Part shown: piece by piece, positions 14,799 to 22,825 of the stretch
Numbering within the stretch: the stretch's first letter is position 1
How the letters are laid out: each line of letters begins with the position of its first letter
DNA from: a virus
IMG/VR virus record: IMGVR_UViG_3300044971_002099
Location: 1 to 29,593 of that record
DNA: 29,593 nt
Strand: one strand, 5' to 3'
The notes under the pieces: generated by a model
The model's database searches: none
Told to the model about the DNA's origin: nothing
Seen by the model: only the letters and a program-made list of their open reading frames with translations
Made by a program: the position numbers and the translations under genes

Positions 14799-17501
14799 CT
14801 TTTCTTCCCAACCTTCTTCAGCAAGTTCATACATATAATCAGGACTAAGACCTCTTTTTTCCCAATAAGATAACTCATTGTCAGATGGTGTCATTACCTC
14901 TACCAAACTATCTTGGTCACCATCACCTAATGGATAACCATTTATCAACTCACATTGTGCTGTTGTAAAAATACCTCTTTTTTCAGGTTCAGTCACGATT
15001 AAATCATTTCTAACTTCATCTTTAAAGACAACCAATAATGGTTCGATTCTTTTATTAAAAGTTGTTACCGCTCTTGCCGTATTATAATCACCAGTCAAAT
15101 CAGGATTATCATCCAAAATATTTTTATCTAACATATAACAATTAATTTGAACACCATCACCTTTTTTCTGAACATCACCATGAGATGATTTTAATCCGTT
15201 ATTAACATACATAATAACATCACCCAAGTTTACATTAATACCTTCTTGAATAGCAAGTTCCATATGAGCCATTCTACTCATACTATTCCCCGCCTTTGTC
15301 TTAGTCGTTAATCTTTTCTTATATTCGTCAATAGAAAGTTTAACCCTCGCTCTTTGAGCAATCTTACTTAAAGGGATTTGTTTGTCATAAATCTTTTGTA
15401 AATATTCATAATAATATTCAACAAACTCTTTTCCCTTGCCTTCAAGTAATAATCTAACACCTACGTCCAAGAACTCCTCAATATAAAGTGGTAATTTTTT
15501 AGATTTAATACTATTACCGGTAAGTTTAATCTTACCCTTATAATCCATAGTGGCGTAGTTTTTACGAGCTAAGTTAATACACGAAGGCCAAGTTCCATCA
15601 CAATCAAGTGCCATTTCACCCTTCATAAACGTATCGTTATATTCTGCAACATCTGCCTCAGGACCAGTAAATTCTTTACCCTCTTTTACCTTCCAATTAA
15701 GACCCCTACCGATATATGTCCTAACTTCCACACCATCGGGTAATGAAAAGTTTACACCGTCCGTATCCATTACAAGTGGAGTATAACCACGGGACATAAA
15801 GAATTTTATCATCTGACGTAGGTATTGTCGTCCTGTACAGGTTATCTGCTCTCCCATATACATATCACCCCACGCAAACACTTGAGGAGCTGAGAGGGCC
15901 CCAAACATAGAGTTAATGAAAGTCTTAATCGGTAATTGTTTGTTTCCATATGATTCGGACTTCTTACGGTCAGTTTCATAAAACTTCTCGGCAAGTTGTT
16001 TATACTTAATACGAGTATCACGGAAATACTTTAACATACCTTTCATTGCTCCTGTAACATCACACTCAGGAAACACATCGTGAACCAATTGAATTGACGG
16101 ATATAGGGAACTAAAGTCGAGTTTTAATACATTCTTCGAATACCCAACCTTTAACAATCTTGATAATCCACCAACAAAATCAGTTTTACCTTGTTTGGCG
16201 GGGATGGCAATATTATGTTTATAAGACCAAGCAAGCATCAACATCTTCCATAATGTCGCAGTTCCCATTGTTGAAACTCTTTCATATGTTGTTGGAATCA
16301 TCGCAGCAAGTAAGAACGAACCTTGATTAAATTCTTGGTCCACTTGTAGAGTTTCGTCCAAGTCATCGTCAAGATACATTTCAACTAACTTATCACCACC
16401 AATCTTTTTGTATACACCAGGAAATTTTGTATCTAAATTATCAAAAGTAGGATTGTTTGCTTTTTTATAATTACCGTTATTAACGTTCAACCAAAACTCA
16501 TCTTTGTTCTTATAAAATGGTCCAATATCCAAGTGGTCAATATAAACTCGGTCAGGAGCTTCGGCATTAATAAATTTGGTAATATACTTCAAACCTGCAG
16601 ATTTAATACTCGAATTGATTGCCTGTGCTCTACGAACAGAGTGAATAATATCAATAACATTATAACCCCAAATTGAAGTCTGAACATATGTCTCAACCTC
16701 GTTTGCAAGTTTTAACATACCATCTTTTCTTGTGAATGAATGTTGGGGGTGTAATGATTTACAAATCTTTTTGGGGTCAATACCCAACAATCTACATCTT
16801 TCAAATATCCAATGCCAGTCGAAGTTTGCTGAGTTATAACCACCGATAATACTTGGTTTTAATTCGTTAATAACATTAAAGAATTCTATGATGGCACCCT
16901 TTTCTTGGTCTTCATCAATACATTCAATAACTCTATGATATCCTTTGTTTGTTTTAATTCCAATCATAAAAATCCTACCGTCTTTAGGTTCTAAAGAGGT
17001 AGTCTCTAAGTCGAATACGAGTCGGGTTACTTCGTCATAATTTTCAAAACCTTTGAATAATCTTTTTTCTTTTGAGATTAAATATTGTTCTACAGGTGGT
17101 AGAATCATTATCTTATCTTTTCCTTTTTCACCCCACGGGTCCAAATTACCATCTCTAAAAAATTGGATAAGTTCTCTATAACCTTTTAAAGATTTAACCA
17201 TAAAGGTCAATCCTTTTTCCAATCTTTCATTTCCGTGGGTTTCCAATTTTTCAATCATAATCCCATACTTTGTCATAGCAGCCTTTTGAGCTTCTTTTGA
17301 ATTACCATAAAAGTTAAGGTTTCTCAAATCACCAACCCAAGCAAATGGAATAAATGTATCCTTACGGATTTCTTTACCTTTACCAGGAATTTCTTTGATT
17401 TTGTAAATAGAATTGGATGCGTAGTCGAACTCGATTGCGACTATAAATTCTTCGGGGTCGTTTCCATGTAGGAACGATTCAATTTCTTCAGTTGATATCA
17501 T
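14769..17501 (-). CDS. Replicative DNA polymerase, family B (T4 gp43-like)
   Basis: This 910-aa enzyme has a proofreading and a polymerase half. Exonuclease motifs are FDLETT (Asp164, Glu166), GYNSANFDWHW (Asp228) and a Y-x-x-x-D near 376-380. Polymerase motif A is LDFSSLYPSIQL (Asp462), motif B is KTFINSMFGAL (526-536), and motif C is VMDTDGVNF (Asp579, Asp581). Motif C has DTDG instead of the usual DTDS. The length is close to T4 gp43 (898 aa). It copies the phage genome together with a clamp and loader not in this window. The leader between the TATTTATA motif and the ATG contains a 6-bp hairpin (17527-17543). T4 gp43 represses its own translation through a leader hairpin, so autoregulation is possible here but unproven. 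The 3' end overlaps the convergent 111-aa gene by 30 bp. Confidence 0.97.
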   Translation of the reverse strand: MISTEEIESFLHGNDPEEFIVAIEFDYASNSIYKIKEIPGKGKEIRKDTFIPFAWVGDLRNLNFYGNSKEAQKAAMTKYGIMIEKLETHGNERLEKGLTFMVKSLKGYRELIQFFRDGNLDPWGEKGKDKIMILPPVEQYLISKEKRLFKGFENYDEVTRLVFDLETTSLEPKDGRIFMIGIKTNKGYHRVIECIDEDQEKGAIIEFFNVINELKPSIIGGYNSANFDWHWIFERCRLLGIDPKKICKSLHPQHSFTRKDGMLKLANEVETYVQTSIWGYNVIDIIHSVRRAQAINSSIKSAGLKYITKFINAEAPDRVYIDHLDIGPFYKNKDEFWLNVNNGNYKKANNPTFDNLDTKFPGVYKKIGGDKLVEMYLDDDLDETLQVDQEFNQGSFLLAAMIPTTYERVSTMGTATLWKMLMLAWSYKHNIAIPAKQGKTDFVGGLSRLLKVGYSKNVLKLDFSSLYPSIQLVHDVFPECDVTGAMKGMLKYFRDTRIKYKQLAEKFYETDRKKSESYGNKQLPIKTFINSMFGALSAPQVFAWGDMYMGEQITCTGRQYLRQMIKFFMSRGYTPLVMDTDGVNFSLPDGVEVRTYIGRGLNWKVKEGKEFTGPEADVAEYNDTFMKGEMALDCDGTWPSCINLARKNYATMDYKGKIKLTGNSIKSKKLPLYIEEFLDVGVRLLLEGKGKEFVEYYYEYLQKIYDKQIPLSKIAQRARVKLSIDEYKKRLTTKTKAGNSMSRMAHMELAIQEGINVNLGDVIMYVNNGLKSSHGDVQKKGDGVQINCYMLDKNILDDNPDLTGDYNTARAVTTFNKRIEPLLVVFKDEVRNDLIVTEPEKRGIFTTAQCELINGYPLGDGDQDSLVEVMTPSDNELSYWEKRGLSPDYMYELAEEGWEEKLGVFQTVTT

Positions 17502-17526
17502 AATATTATAACGGTGGTTTATTAGC

Positions 17527-17543
17527 TTTCACTCACGGTGAAA
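17527..17543 (-). promoter_or_regulatory. Hairpin in the polymerase gene leader
   Basis: TTTCAC (17527-17532) pairs with GTGAAA (17538-17543) around a 5-nt loop. It ends 25 nt before the polymerase ATG and lies downstream of the TATTTATA motif, so it would be in the mRNA. T4 gp43 binds a leader hairpin to repress itself; a comparable operator here is speculation. Confidence 0.3.
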
Positions 17544-17555
17544 TTTACCTTCGTT

Positions 17556-17563
17556 TATAAATA
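17556..17563 (-). promoter_or_regulatory. Putative promoter for the DNA polymerase gene
   Basis: The minus strand reads TATTTATA, 54 nt before the polymerase ATG. It lies in the 87-bp gap between the 134-aa gene and the polymerase. The longer spacing leaves room for the leader hairpin. Confidence 0.4.
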
Positions 17564-17588
17564 TAACTAAATTTTTGAATAAATCAAA

Positions 17589-17993
17589 CTAACAACAAGG
17601 AGATTTTGAAATAAAACTATCTTGAACATTAATGTATAATTCTTCCCTGATTGGTAAAATTAATGTCCCGATTTCAACTGATTGATTGGCACAAGGTTTA
17701 TCAGATTGAATTAAAAATTGTCCCTGATATCTTCCCGGTGTGTTTGTATCTCTTTCAGTAAATCTAAAATAAACATAATATTCGGTAGGAGCACCCTCAG
17801 GTAAATATAAAGATGTTATACCACATTGACCCGAAACAATCTTTGGAATACCTGTTTCAACATCAATCATCGTGAAATAGATTGTTGAACATTCTAAAGT
17901 TTCCATTAATTGTTGATAACCTGACCTTCCGTCTTGAACAACTTGCATTTTCAATAACGGTAATGTCGCATTCTTTTTGATAAAAAATTCCAT
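17589..17993 (-). CDS. Probable virion/baseplate beta protein (BppU N-domain-like)
   Basis: This 134-aa protein consists of alternating strands typical of an immunoglobulin-like domain: FFIKKNATLPLLKMQVVQDG, TIYFTMIDVETGIPKIVSG, EYYVYFRFTERDTNTPGRYQ, GQFLIQSD, and the end LILPIREELYINVQDSFI. The F-x-M-x-D-x-x-T-G-x-x-K-I strand followed by a Y-x-x-Y-x-F-x-x-x-D-T-x-x-x-G-x-Y-x-x-x-F strand resembles the N-terminal domain of lactococcal BppU-type baseplate proteins, which mounts receptor-binding proteins. Cysteines (C35, C57 and a terminal CC) may be structural. It lies between the glycosyl block and the polymerase gene, with its start codon buried in a perfect inverted repeat at 17991-18014. 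The BppU comparison is from memory and moderate. Confidence 0.6.
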   Translation of the reverse strand: MEFFIKKNATLPLLKMQVVQDGRSGYQQLMETLECSTIYFTMIDVETGIPKIVSGQCGITSLYLPEGAPTEYYVYFRFTERDTNTPGRYQGQFLIQSDKPCANQSVEIGTLILPIREELYINVQDSFISKSPCC

Positions 17994-18014
17994 AACAATA
18001 AATATATTGTTATG
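17991..18014 (-). promoter_or_regulatory. Inverted repeat burying the start codon of the 134-aa gene
   Basis: CATAACAATA (17991-18000) and TATTGTTATG (18005-18014) form a perfect 10-bp stem with a 4-nt loop. On the minus strand the AUG of the 134-aa gene is the last three bases of the 3' arm. The stop codon of the upstream 558-aa gene lies in the 5' arm. Read-through RNA from the glycosyl block could mask the start codon. Confidence 0.5.
17997..18004 (-). promoter_or_regulatory. Putative promoter inside the start-codon hairpin
   Basis: The minus strand reads TATTTATT, 3 nt before the ATG at 17993. It occupies the loop and first part of the 3' arm of the inverted repeat. A transcript starting just downstream would lack the 5' arm and be leaderless. 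Confidence 0.35.
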
Positions 18015-19686
18015 ACTCTTTTCTTAGCCCTCTTTCGTAATGTTCAAATCTATCGTGTTCGGTCGGTGTCATAAGTAATAAACCAGGATATAAATTACCC
18101 TCTTTAACCAACTGATACATATGACTCATCCAAGTTTGCTCGAATGGATGCCCCCAAGTTGTATCTAAAAACATTTTTTGATTACCTGTTCTGGTTACAA
18201 TCTGAGGCCAATTACAATAATAAACGTCACCCGTGACATAAGGAATTCCTTGAAATGTTCTTACAGAATCATATAATGCCTTTGGAGCGTTGGGGTCTAA
18301 TCCTTGTTGAGGTAGTCTATTCTTACCTGGCCAATATTTTTCTCTAATATGTTGTGGTACATTATACCAAGCCCATTGAGTTCCATTATCACCAAAAAAT
18401 TCACTAAAATTAAGTTTAAGAAAATCAAAATTTTCTTTCTTAACAATCTGTAATGTTTTTGAATATAAATTTGGAACATATCTATTAAATCCGTTTCTAC
18501 ATACTTTACCTTCGTTTGGATAAAAGAACATATCATCTTCAAAAAACAAATAAAAATCTAAATCTGTTTCATTTTGAAAATGTTCTGCAATCCATTGACG
18601 ACCACCACAAATACCTAAATTATCTTTTTTAATGTGTTCAAAACCATACTCTTCACAAATTACCGAGTATTCCTCGGTAGTTGACAAATCACTTGAATTA
18701 TCTAATAAAAACTTTTTTGTCTTATATATGTAATCTTTATCGTAGGCAATCATAGAATCAATTAGTGTCCTAAATTGATTCGGACTATTAAATGTTATTA
18801 CATATAAACCAACTTTATTTATATCCAAATTATTTTCACTTTTATGAATATTTTCAGACTTAAGTTTAAGTTCGTCGTTCTTTAAATTTTCAAAAAATTT
18901 ACCAATCAATCCATTTGAATCAATTTCAAAATAATCAATAATGTCAGAATGTTTATAACACATAATACTGAATATAGATTCTTCAGTACCCATAAGACCT
19001 TCATTTAATGTAGATTGTAATAAATTATAATAAATTCCGTTAATGTCACCTATTGTGTGTTTTGGTCCACCAAAAAAACCACCACGAGCAACTTTATTAA
19101 CTTTGTCACCCGCAATATCATTTAACCTATTATATTCAAATCCGTGAATTTCAGTTTCAGCGTCATACGGGAAACAAACAAATGAAAATTTTGAAATGTA
19201 TTTTGATAATTTATCTAAAACTTTATCGTGAGTAAAATATCCCGAATGAACCGTATTTGTTAAACCACCATCAATCCAAAACATATATTCCGAATTAAAT
19301 TTATCCATAATCTTGGCATCATTTAATAGGAAAACTTTAGACATAACAAGTGGATTATAGTTTTCCAATCTTGCTTGAGTTGACTCTCTTAACCACCCAG
19401 CTCGATTTAACCAATCTTCATTAGTTCTTATTTTTTGAATGTTTTTAAAAAATTCATTGTCTTGAAACCAAGATAATGGTCTACTAATAAATTGTGTATT
19501 TTCAGGACTTCGTCTTTCAAATACAAATTTTTCAAGTTCATCTTCACCAAAAATTATTAAATTTTCTTCAACTTTTAATAATTGTTCAAATTTATCTAAA
19601 TAGTGTTGAAATGGTCTTGACCATCCTTCAGATAAATCCCCCCTTCCGATATCCCAAATACCGGTTACTAATGTTATTTTATTCAT
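18010..19686 (-). CDS. Two-domain glycosyltransferase: HtrL/YibB-like plus GT-A
   Basis: Residues 1-245 resemble the HtrL/YibB family, a GT-A-related group found in lipopolysaccharide loci. They begin ITLVTGIWDIGRGDLSEGW and show NPLVMSKVFLLNDA, the YMFWIDGGLTNTV motif (a D-x-G in place of the classic D-x-D) and RGGFFGGPKHTI. Residues 290-558 form a second transferase-like domain. It starts KVGLYVITFNSPNQF and contains NLGICGGRQWIAEHF, the metal-binding-type FYLFFEDDMFF, and a later GDVYYCNWPQIV and WGHPFEQTW region. The fusion could add two successive sugars. It is the last gene of the glycosyl block and overlaps the upstream 293-aa gene by 8 bp. The N domain is a paralogue of that neighbour. 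Acceptors and donors are unknown. It should act in the host cytoplasm. Confidence 0.75.
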   Translation of the reverse strand: MNKITLVTGIWDIGRGDLSEGWSRPFQHYLDKFEQLLKVEENLIIFGEDELEKFVFERRSPENTQFISRPLSWFQDNEFFKNIQKIRTNEDWLNRAGWLRESTQARLENYNPLVMSKVFLLNDAKIMDKFNSEYMFWIDGGLTNTVHSGYFTHDKVLDKLSKYISKFSFVCFPYDAETEIHGFEYNRLNDIAGDKVNKVARGGFFGGPKHTIGDINGIYYNLLQSTLNEGLMGTEESIFSIMCYKHSDIIDYFEIDSNGLIGKFFENLKNDELKLKSENIHKSENNLDINKVGLYVITFNSPNQFRTLIDSMIAYDKDYIYKTKKFLLDNSSDLSTTEEYSVICEEYGFEHIKKDNLGICGGRQWIAEHFQNETDLDFYLFFEDDMFFYPNEGKVCRNGFNRYVPNLYSKTLQIVKKENFDFLKLNFSEFFGDNGTQWAWYNVPQHIREKYWPGKNRLPQQGLDPNAPKALYDSVRTFQGIPYVTGDVYYCNWPQIVTRTGNQKMFLDTTWGHPFEQTWMSHMYQLVKEGNLYPGLLLMTPTEHDRFEHYERGLRKES

Positions 19687-20560
19687 TTAATTCTTCTAAT
19701 ATTTTATAAAAGCTTTTATTGTTTTTTACGTGTTCCACCATATCTATACCAGTCATTCTTTCATTCTCGTGCCACCAAGTTTCAAAATAATAATTGTAAA
19801 ATAATTCGGGATGATTTCTAAACATTAATGTCATAATATCTTCTTCATGGTATAATCTATTATCGTGTTCAGAAACTTTATAAACATAATCTCTAAATAA
19901 GTCAACAATTGGTTTCCATATTTCTTTTTTACCACCAAAAATACCACCTATAATATGAATCATTCTATTATATTCGGTAAAATGAATTGGGTTTACTGTT
20001 CCAGACCAATAGTTTCTATCATTTTCTTTTCCAATTAATGTAAATTTGTCTCCAGTATTAACCATTAAGTTTTCCAAGAATTTATTATTAAATAATGAAC
20101 TCTCATAATAACCTTTATTGTGAGGTCCTCCCGGTATTAAATATTTGTCAGGTATTAAACCACAGTGTGATAATCCCGCGTCAATCCAAAAATAATAATC
20201 GTAAGACATATCTTCAGATAAAAACCAAATAAATTTCATATATTGAATCTCAATACATCTATCCCCCACTTTAATTCCTTCGATATCCTTATATTTACCG
20301 ATAAGTTTAGAAAATTCATTATTGTGTAAATTAAACACGGAAAATTGTAATTTATCTCGACTAACATTATTTTCATCGTAGAAAAATTGTTCTAAACTAT
20401 TTAATTCTTCTTCGGAAGTATAACATATAAAATCAGCATCATTCATTTTTAATAATGATAATAAACTCCATCTATAATGTCCTTCACGACTATGTCTACC
20501 ACCTAATTCAGTTCCATTTAATTTTGTGTATATTGCCGTAATAATTTTAATTTTTTTCAT
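19679..20560 (-). CDS. HtrL/YibB-like glycosyltransferase family protein
   Basis: This 293-aa protein begins KIKIITAIYTKLNGTELGGR and carries the family landmarks: IQYMKFIWFL, the YYFWIDAGLSHCG motif, EYNRMIHIIGGIFGGKKE and the acidic YHEEDIMTLMFRNHP helix, which probably holds the catalytic or metal-binding Glu/Asp. It lines up by motif order with the first half of the 558-aa protein just downstream, so the two probably arose by duplication. One is fused to a second transferase and one is free-standing. It overlaps that gene by 8 bp and follows the 239-aa gene by 3 bp. Members of this family are associated with lipopolysaccharide core or glycan loci, but the reaction is poorly characterised. 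Confidence 0.75.
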   Translation of the reverse strand: MKKIKIITAIYTKLNGTELGGRHSREGHYRWSLLSLLKMNDADFICYTSEEELNSLEQFFYDENNVSRDKLQFSVFNLHNNEFSKLIGKYKDIEGIKVGDRCIEIQYMKFIWFLSEDMSYDYYFWIDAGLSHCGLIPDKYLIPGGPHNKGYYESSLFNNKFLENLMVNTGDKFTLIGKENDRNYWSGTVNPIHFTEYNRMIHIIGGIFGGKKEIWKPIVDLFRDYVYKVSEHDNRLYHEEDIMTLMFRNHPELFYNYYFETWWHENERMTGIDMVEHVKNNKSFYKILEELNE

Positions 20561-20563
20561 CTT

Positions 20564-21283
20564 CTATTCATTAAATCTTTTATTATATTTTTCATTTCCC
20601 CAATCTGAAAAATGTGGTAAATGAAATGGAGCAAAATTATTTGTTGGTTTAATTTTATGTTGGATTTTTGAATAGTAAATTCTACCCATCATATCTCCAT
20701 CTTCTGCACCCCACCCAACATACTTTTCATCAAACCCACCCAAAGATGTTAATAAATTAGTATCGGAAATGTAAACACCACCTAATCCACCGGTATGATG
20801 TCTTAATGGACCATTTTCTTTGGCTCCTGAATATGCATAAGACCAATCCGCCTTTTCAATAATAAATTTATCATCAATAATATAATCAGAAACATTGTCA
20901 TTTAATTTTGCTAAATCAAAAGTACAAACATCTCCTTTATCTAAAGATTTAATTAATTCCAAAAGTTTTTCGTAATCTTGTTCATGGAAGAAAGCATCAC
21001 AATCAATTACCATAAAAAAATCATAGTTTTGTTTATCCTTTAGAATTATGTTAGTTTTTTCTGATTTTTTATAAACACCTAAAGGATATGAAATGTGAAT
21101 TGAATCTGAAATTATTTGCTCTGGTGAAAAATCATATAAAGACGATTCAACGGTAATATCGTTTAAGTTAAGATAACTTGACAATTTTTTTAATTCCTTC
21201 CAAGAAAAATTAACATTTCTTATTCTGGTTGAGTCGGGTTGACCATCATCCCAAAATTTCATGTTTAATGAAATACTATTCAT
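20564..21283 (-). CDS. GT-A glycosyltransferase, galactosyltransferase-like C-domain
   Basis: This 239-aa protein has a D-x-D centre in FMVIDCDAFFHEQDY (metal and nucleotide-sugar binding). It also has the GGLGGVYISD followed by GGFDEKYVGWGAEDGDMMGR pattern, the acceptor-site signature W-G-x-E-D-x-D of beta-1,4-galactosyltransferase-type and related GT2/GT7 enzymes. There is no membrane anchor. A paralogous signature (GYFDERLIGFGEEDGDIMYR) occurs in the 248-aa protein at 23673-24419. It overlaps the fucosyltransferase-like gene by 8 bp. It probably transfers one hexose or N-acetylhexosamine to a growing glycan. Linkage and donor cannot be inferred. Confidence 0.8.
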   Translation of the reverse strand: MNSISLNMKFWDDGQPDSTRIRNVNFSWKELKKLSSYLNLNDITVESSLYDFSPEQIISDSIHISYPLGVYKKSEKTNIILKDKQNYDFFMVIDCDAFFHEQDYEKLLELIKSLDKGDVCTFDLAKLNDNVSDYIIDDKFIIEKADWSYAYSGAKENGPLRHHTGGLGGVYISDTNLLTSLGGFDEKYVGWGAEDGDMMGRIYYSKIQHKIKPTNNFAPFHLPHFSDWGNEKYNKRFNE

Positions 21284-22211
21284 TTATTAGTAATTTAATT
21301 CTTTCCCAAATATTATATTTAGGATTTATGAAAAAATCTTTTTTTAATTTTTTTATGTTGTCATAGTATTGTTCATATAGGTTTGATTCGTTATCCACTA
21401 TAGACTTAACTTTATTAACCATTTCATCCATAGTCATGTTATTAATAGAGATATAACAATTATCAGGTATTAATTCATTAATGTTGGAACATCCTAAATA
21501 AATTGGGATTGTGTTTGTTAAAACTGCATCCCAAAATTTTTCACTAATATAATTTTTTTGAATGGTGTTTTCACAAGCCACGGAAAATTTATAGTCATCA
21601 AGACCAACATGTTTGTTCCAAACCTCTCCTTTAATATTTTCACCATTAGATACCCAATAAGTTCCGTAAACATCAATCCTGTTATCTTTAGATAATTCAA
21701 TACCTAAATTGGTTCTTTCTTCATAATTTATTTTATTAGTATTTGGATTCTGTAAATGATTGTAATGACTATAAGTGTCTTTTCTAATTATGATTGAAAC
21801 TGACTTGTTTTTTGAATAGTCTTTATCTTTTAATTTAGAAGACCAATCCCATTCTTCTCTATGGTCATTTTCTCCTCGACCCGCATAAAACATTGGTAAT
21901 AATGTTTCTATGTATTCTTCTCTATCAGGATACTCTAATTTATCAGATATTAATATTTTTGAACAGTAATCGTGTATCCCATCTTTTGGTTGATTTGGGG
22001 ACCATAAAGGTTCCTGTGAGACATAAAAAGTTTTTTCTTTTTGGGTTTCAATTTTGTCCCAATCGGTTCTACCAAATACTATTGTATAGTCCGGATTTTC
22101 AGTAACAAAAGAATACTCTGTTAAATCTGCACTCGGTACAAATTGTCTAATCATTCTTGAATTTAGTGACAATGCATCGGTCCACCAACATTCTAATTTT
22201 ATTTTAATCAT
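21276..22211 (-). CDS. GT10 fucosyltransferase-like protein
   Basis: The 311-aa protein carries the hallmark alpha-1,3/4-fucosyltransferase motif near residues 207-240. It reads YKFSVACENTIQKNYISEKF followed by WDAVLTNTIPIYLG, with Glu214, Asn215, Glu224 and Lys225 at the GDP-fucose-binding positions (family consensus Y-K-F-x-x-x-x-E-N-x-x-x-x-x-Y-x-x-E-K). The N-terminal half has the usual weakly conserved acceptor domain, including FYVSQEPLWSPN and SVSIIIRK. It would transfer fucose or a related sugar from the GDP donor. No GDP-fucose synthesis gene is visible in this window, so the donor would come from the host. It sits in the middle of the glycosyl block. Confidence 0.85.
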   Translation of the reverse strand: MIKIKLECWWTDALSLNSRMIRQFVPSADLTEYSFVTENPDYTIVFGRTDWDKIETQKEKTFYVSQEPLWSPNQPKDGIHDYCSKILISDKLEYPDREEYIETLLPMFYAGRGENDHREEWDWSSKLKDKDYSKNKSVSIIIRKDTYSHYNHLQNPNTNKINYEERTNLGIELSKDNRIDVYGTYWVSNGENIKGEVWNKHVGLDDYKFSVACENTIQKNYISEKFWDAVLTNTIPIYLGCSNINELIPDNCYISINNMTMDEMVNKVKSIVDNESNLYEQYYDNIKKLKKDFFINPKYNIWERIKLLINE

Positions 22212-22225
22212 ATTATTTTTTTTAA

Positions 22226-22825
22226 TTATACAATCTCCATAGATAGGCTATTATATCTTACAAATTTATCAGGACAATATTTAAAAACATGTTCATTTTT
22301 AAGTTGTCTAATGTCTAAGGCGTAATGACCATCGGCATTCCTATAAGAAATATTATGTATGTATGTTTTTTTTATCATACGATATCTCATCATGAACGAT
22401 GCAATATCACAAAGACCTAAATTAAATCTATGTTCACCATCACCGTACAATCTAATTTTTTCAGTCAAACCCGCTTTTTGTGAAAATAAAACTAAATCAA
22501 CATTAGAATTTTTTTCTTCATTATATGTTGAAATTAAATCCCAAGTAACAACATTATCGTCGTCTAAAAAATAACACCAATCATTATCATCTACAGGTAT
22601 ATCGGTGATAAAATAATTTCTTTGTTCGTGACCCCAAATATGTGAAGTGTCTATCTTATAAAATTTAACTCTATCATCTTCTTTTAAAAAACTAAAATCA
22701 TCTTCTCCAATGGTATTACTACCCTCGATTAAATGCCAATTAAAATCATCAACTTGATGTTTAATTGTTGAGTATATCACCTTTAAATTATTATATCGAT
22801 AAAGAGGGGTAATAAAATGTATCAT
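22226..22825 (-). CDS. Small GT-A glycosyltransferase
   Basis: At 199 aa it is a minimal GT-A fold. It opens with MIHFITPLYRYNNLKVIYST, the first strand and helix of the nucleotide-binding half, similar to GT43/GT2-type enzymes. The acidic metal site WCYFLDDDNVV follows near residue 87. A later ALDIRQLKNEHVFKYCP segment may close the acceptor site. It is shorter than typical GT2 enzymes (about 250-300 aa) but has an intact start and stop, so it looks like a natural short form rather than a fragment. It overlaps the 283-aa upstream gene by 4 bp. Sugar specificity is unknown. Confidence 0.75.
   Translation of the reverse strand: MIHFITPLYRYNNLKVIYSTIKHQVDDFNWHLIEGSNTIGEDDFSFLKEDDRVKFYKIDTSHIWGHEQRNYFITDIPVDDNDWCYFLDDDNVVTWDLISTYNEEKNSNVDLVLFSQKAGLTEKIRLYGDGEHRFNLGLCDIASFMMRYRMIKKTYIHNISYRNADGHYALDIRQLKNEHVFKYCPDKFVRYNSLSMEIV

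Noticed and set aside
18297-18542. 81-aa alternate frame inside the 558-aa glycosyltransferase gene
   Set aside because: It is a shadow of the transferase C-domain, which carries clear motifs.
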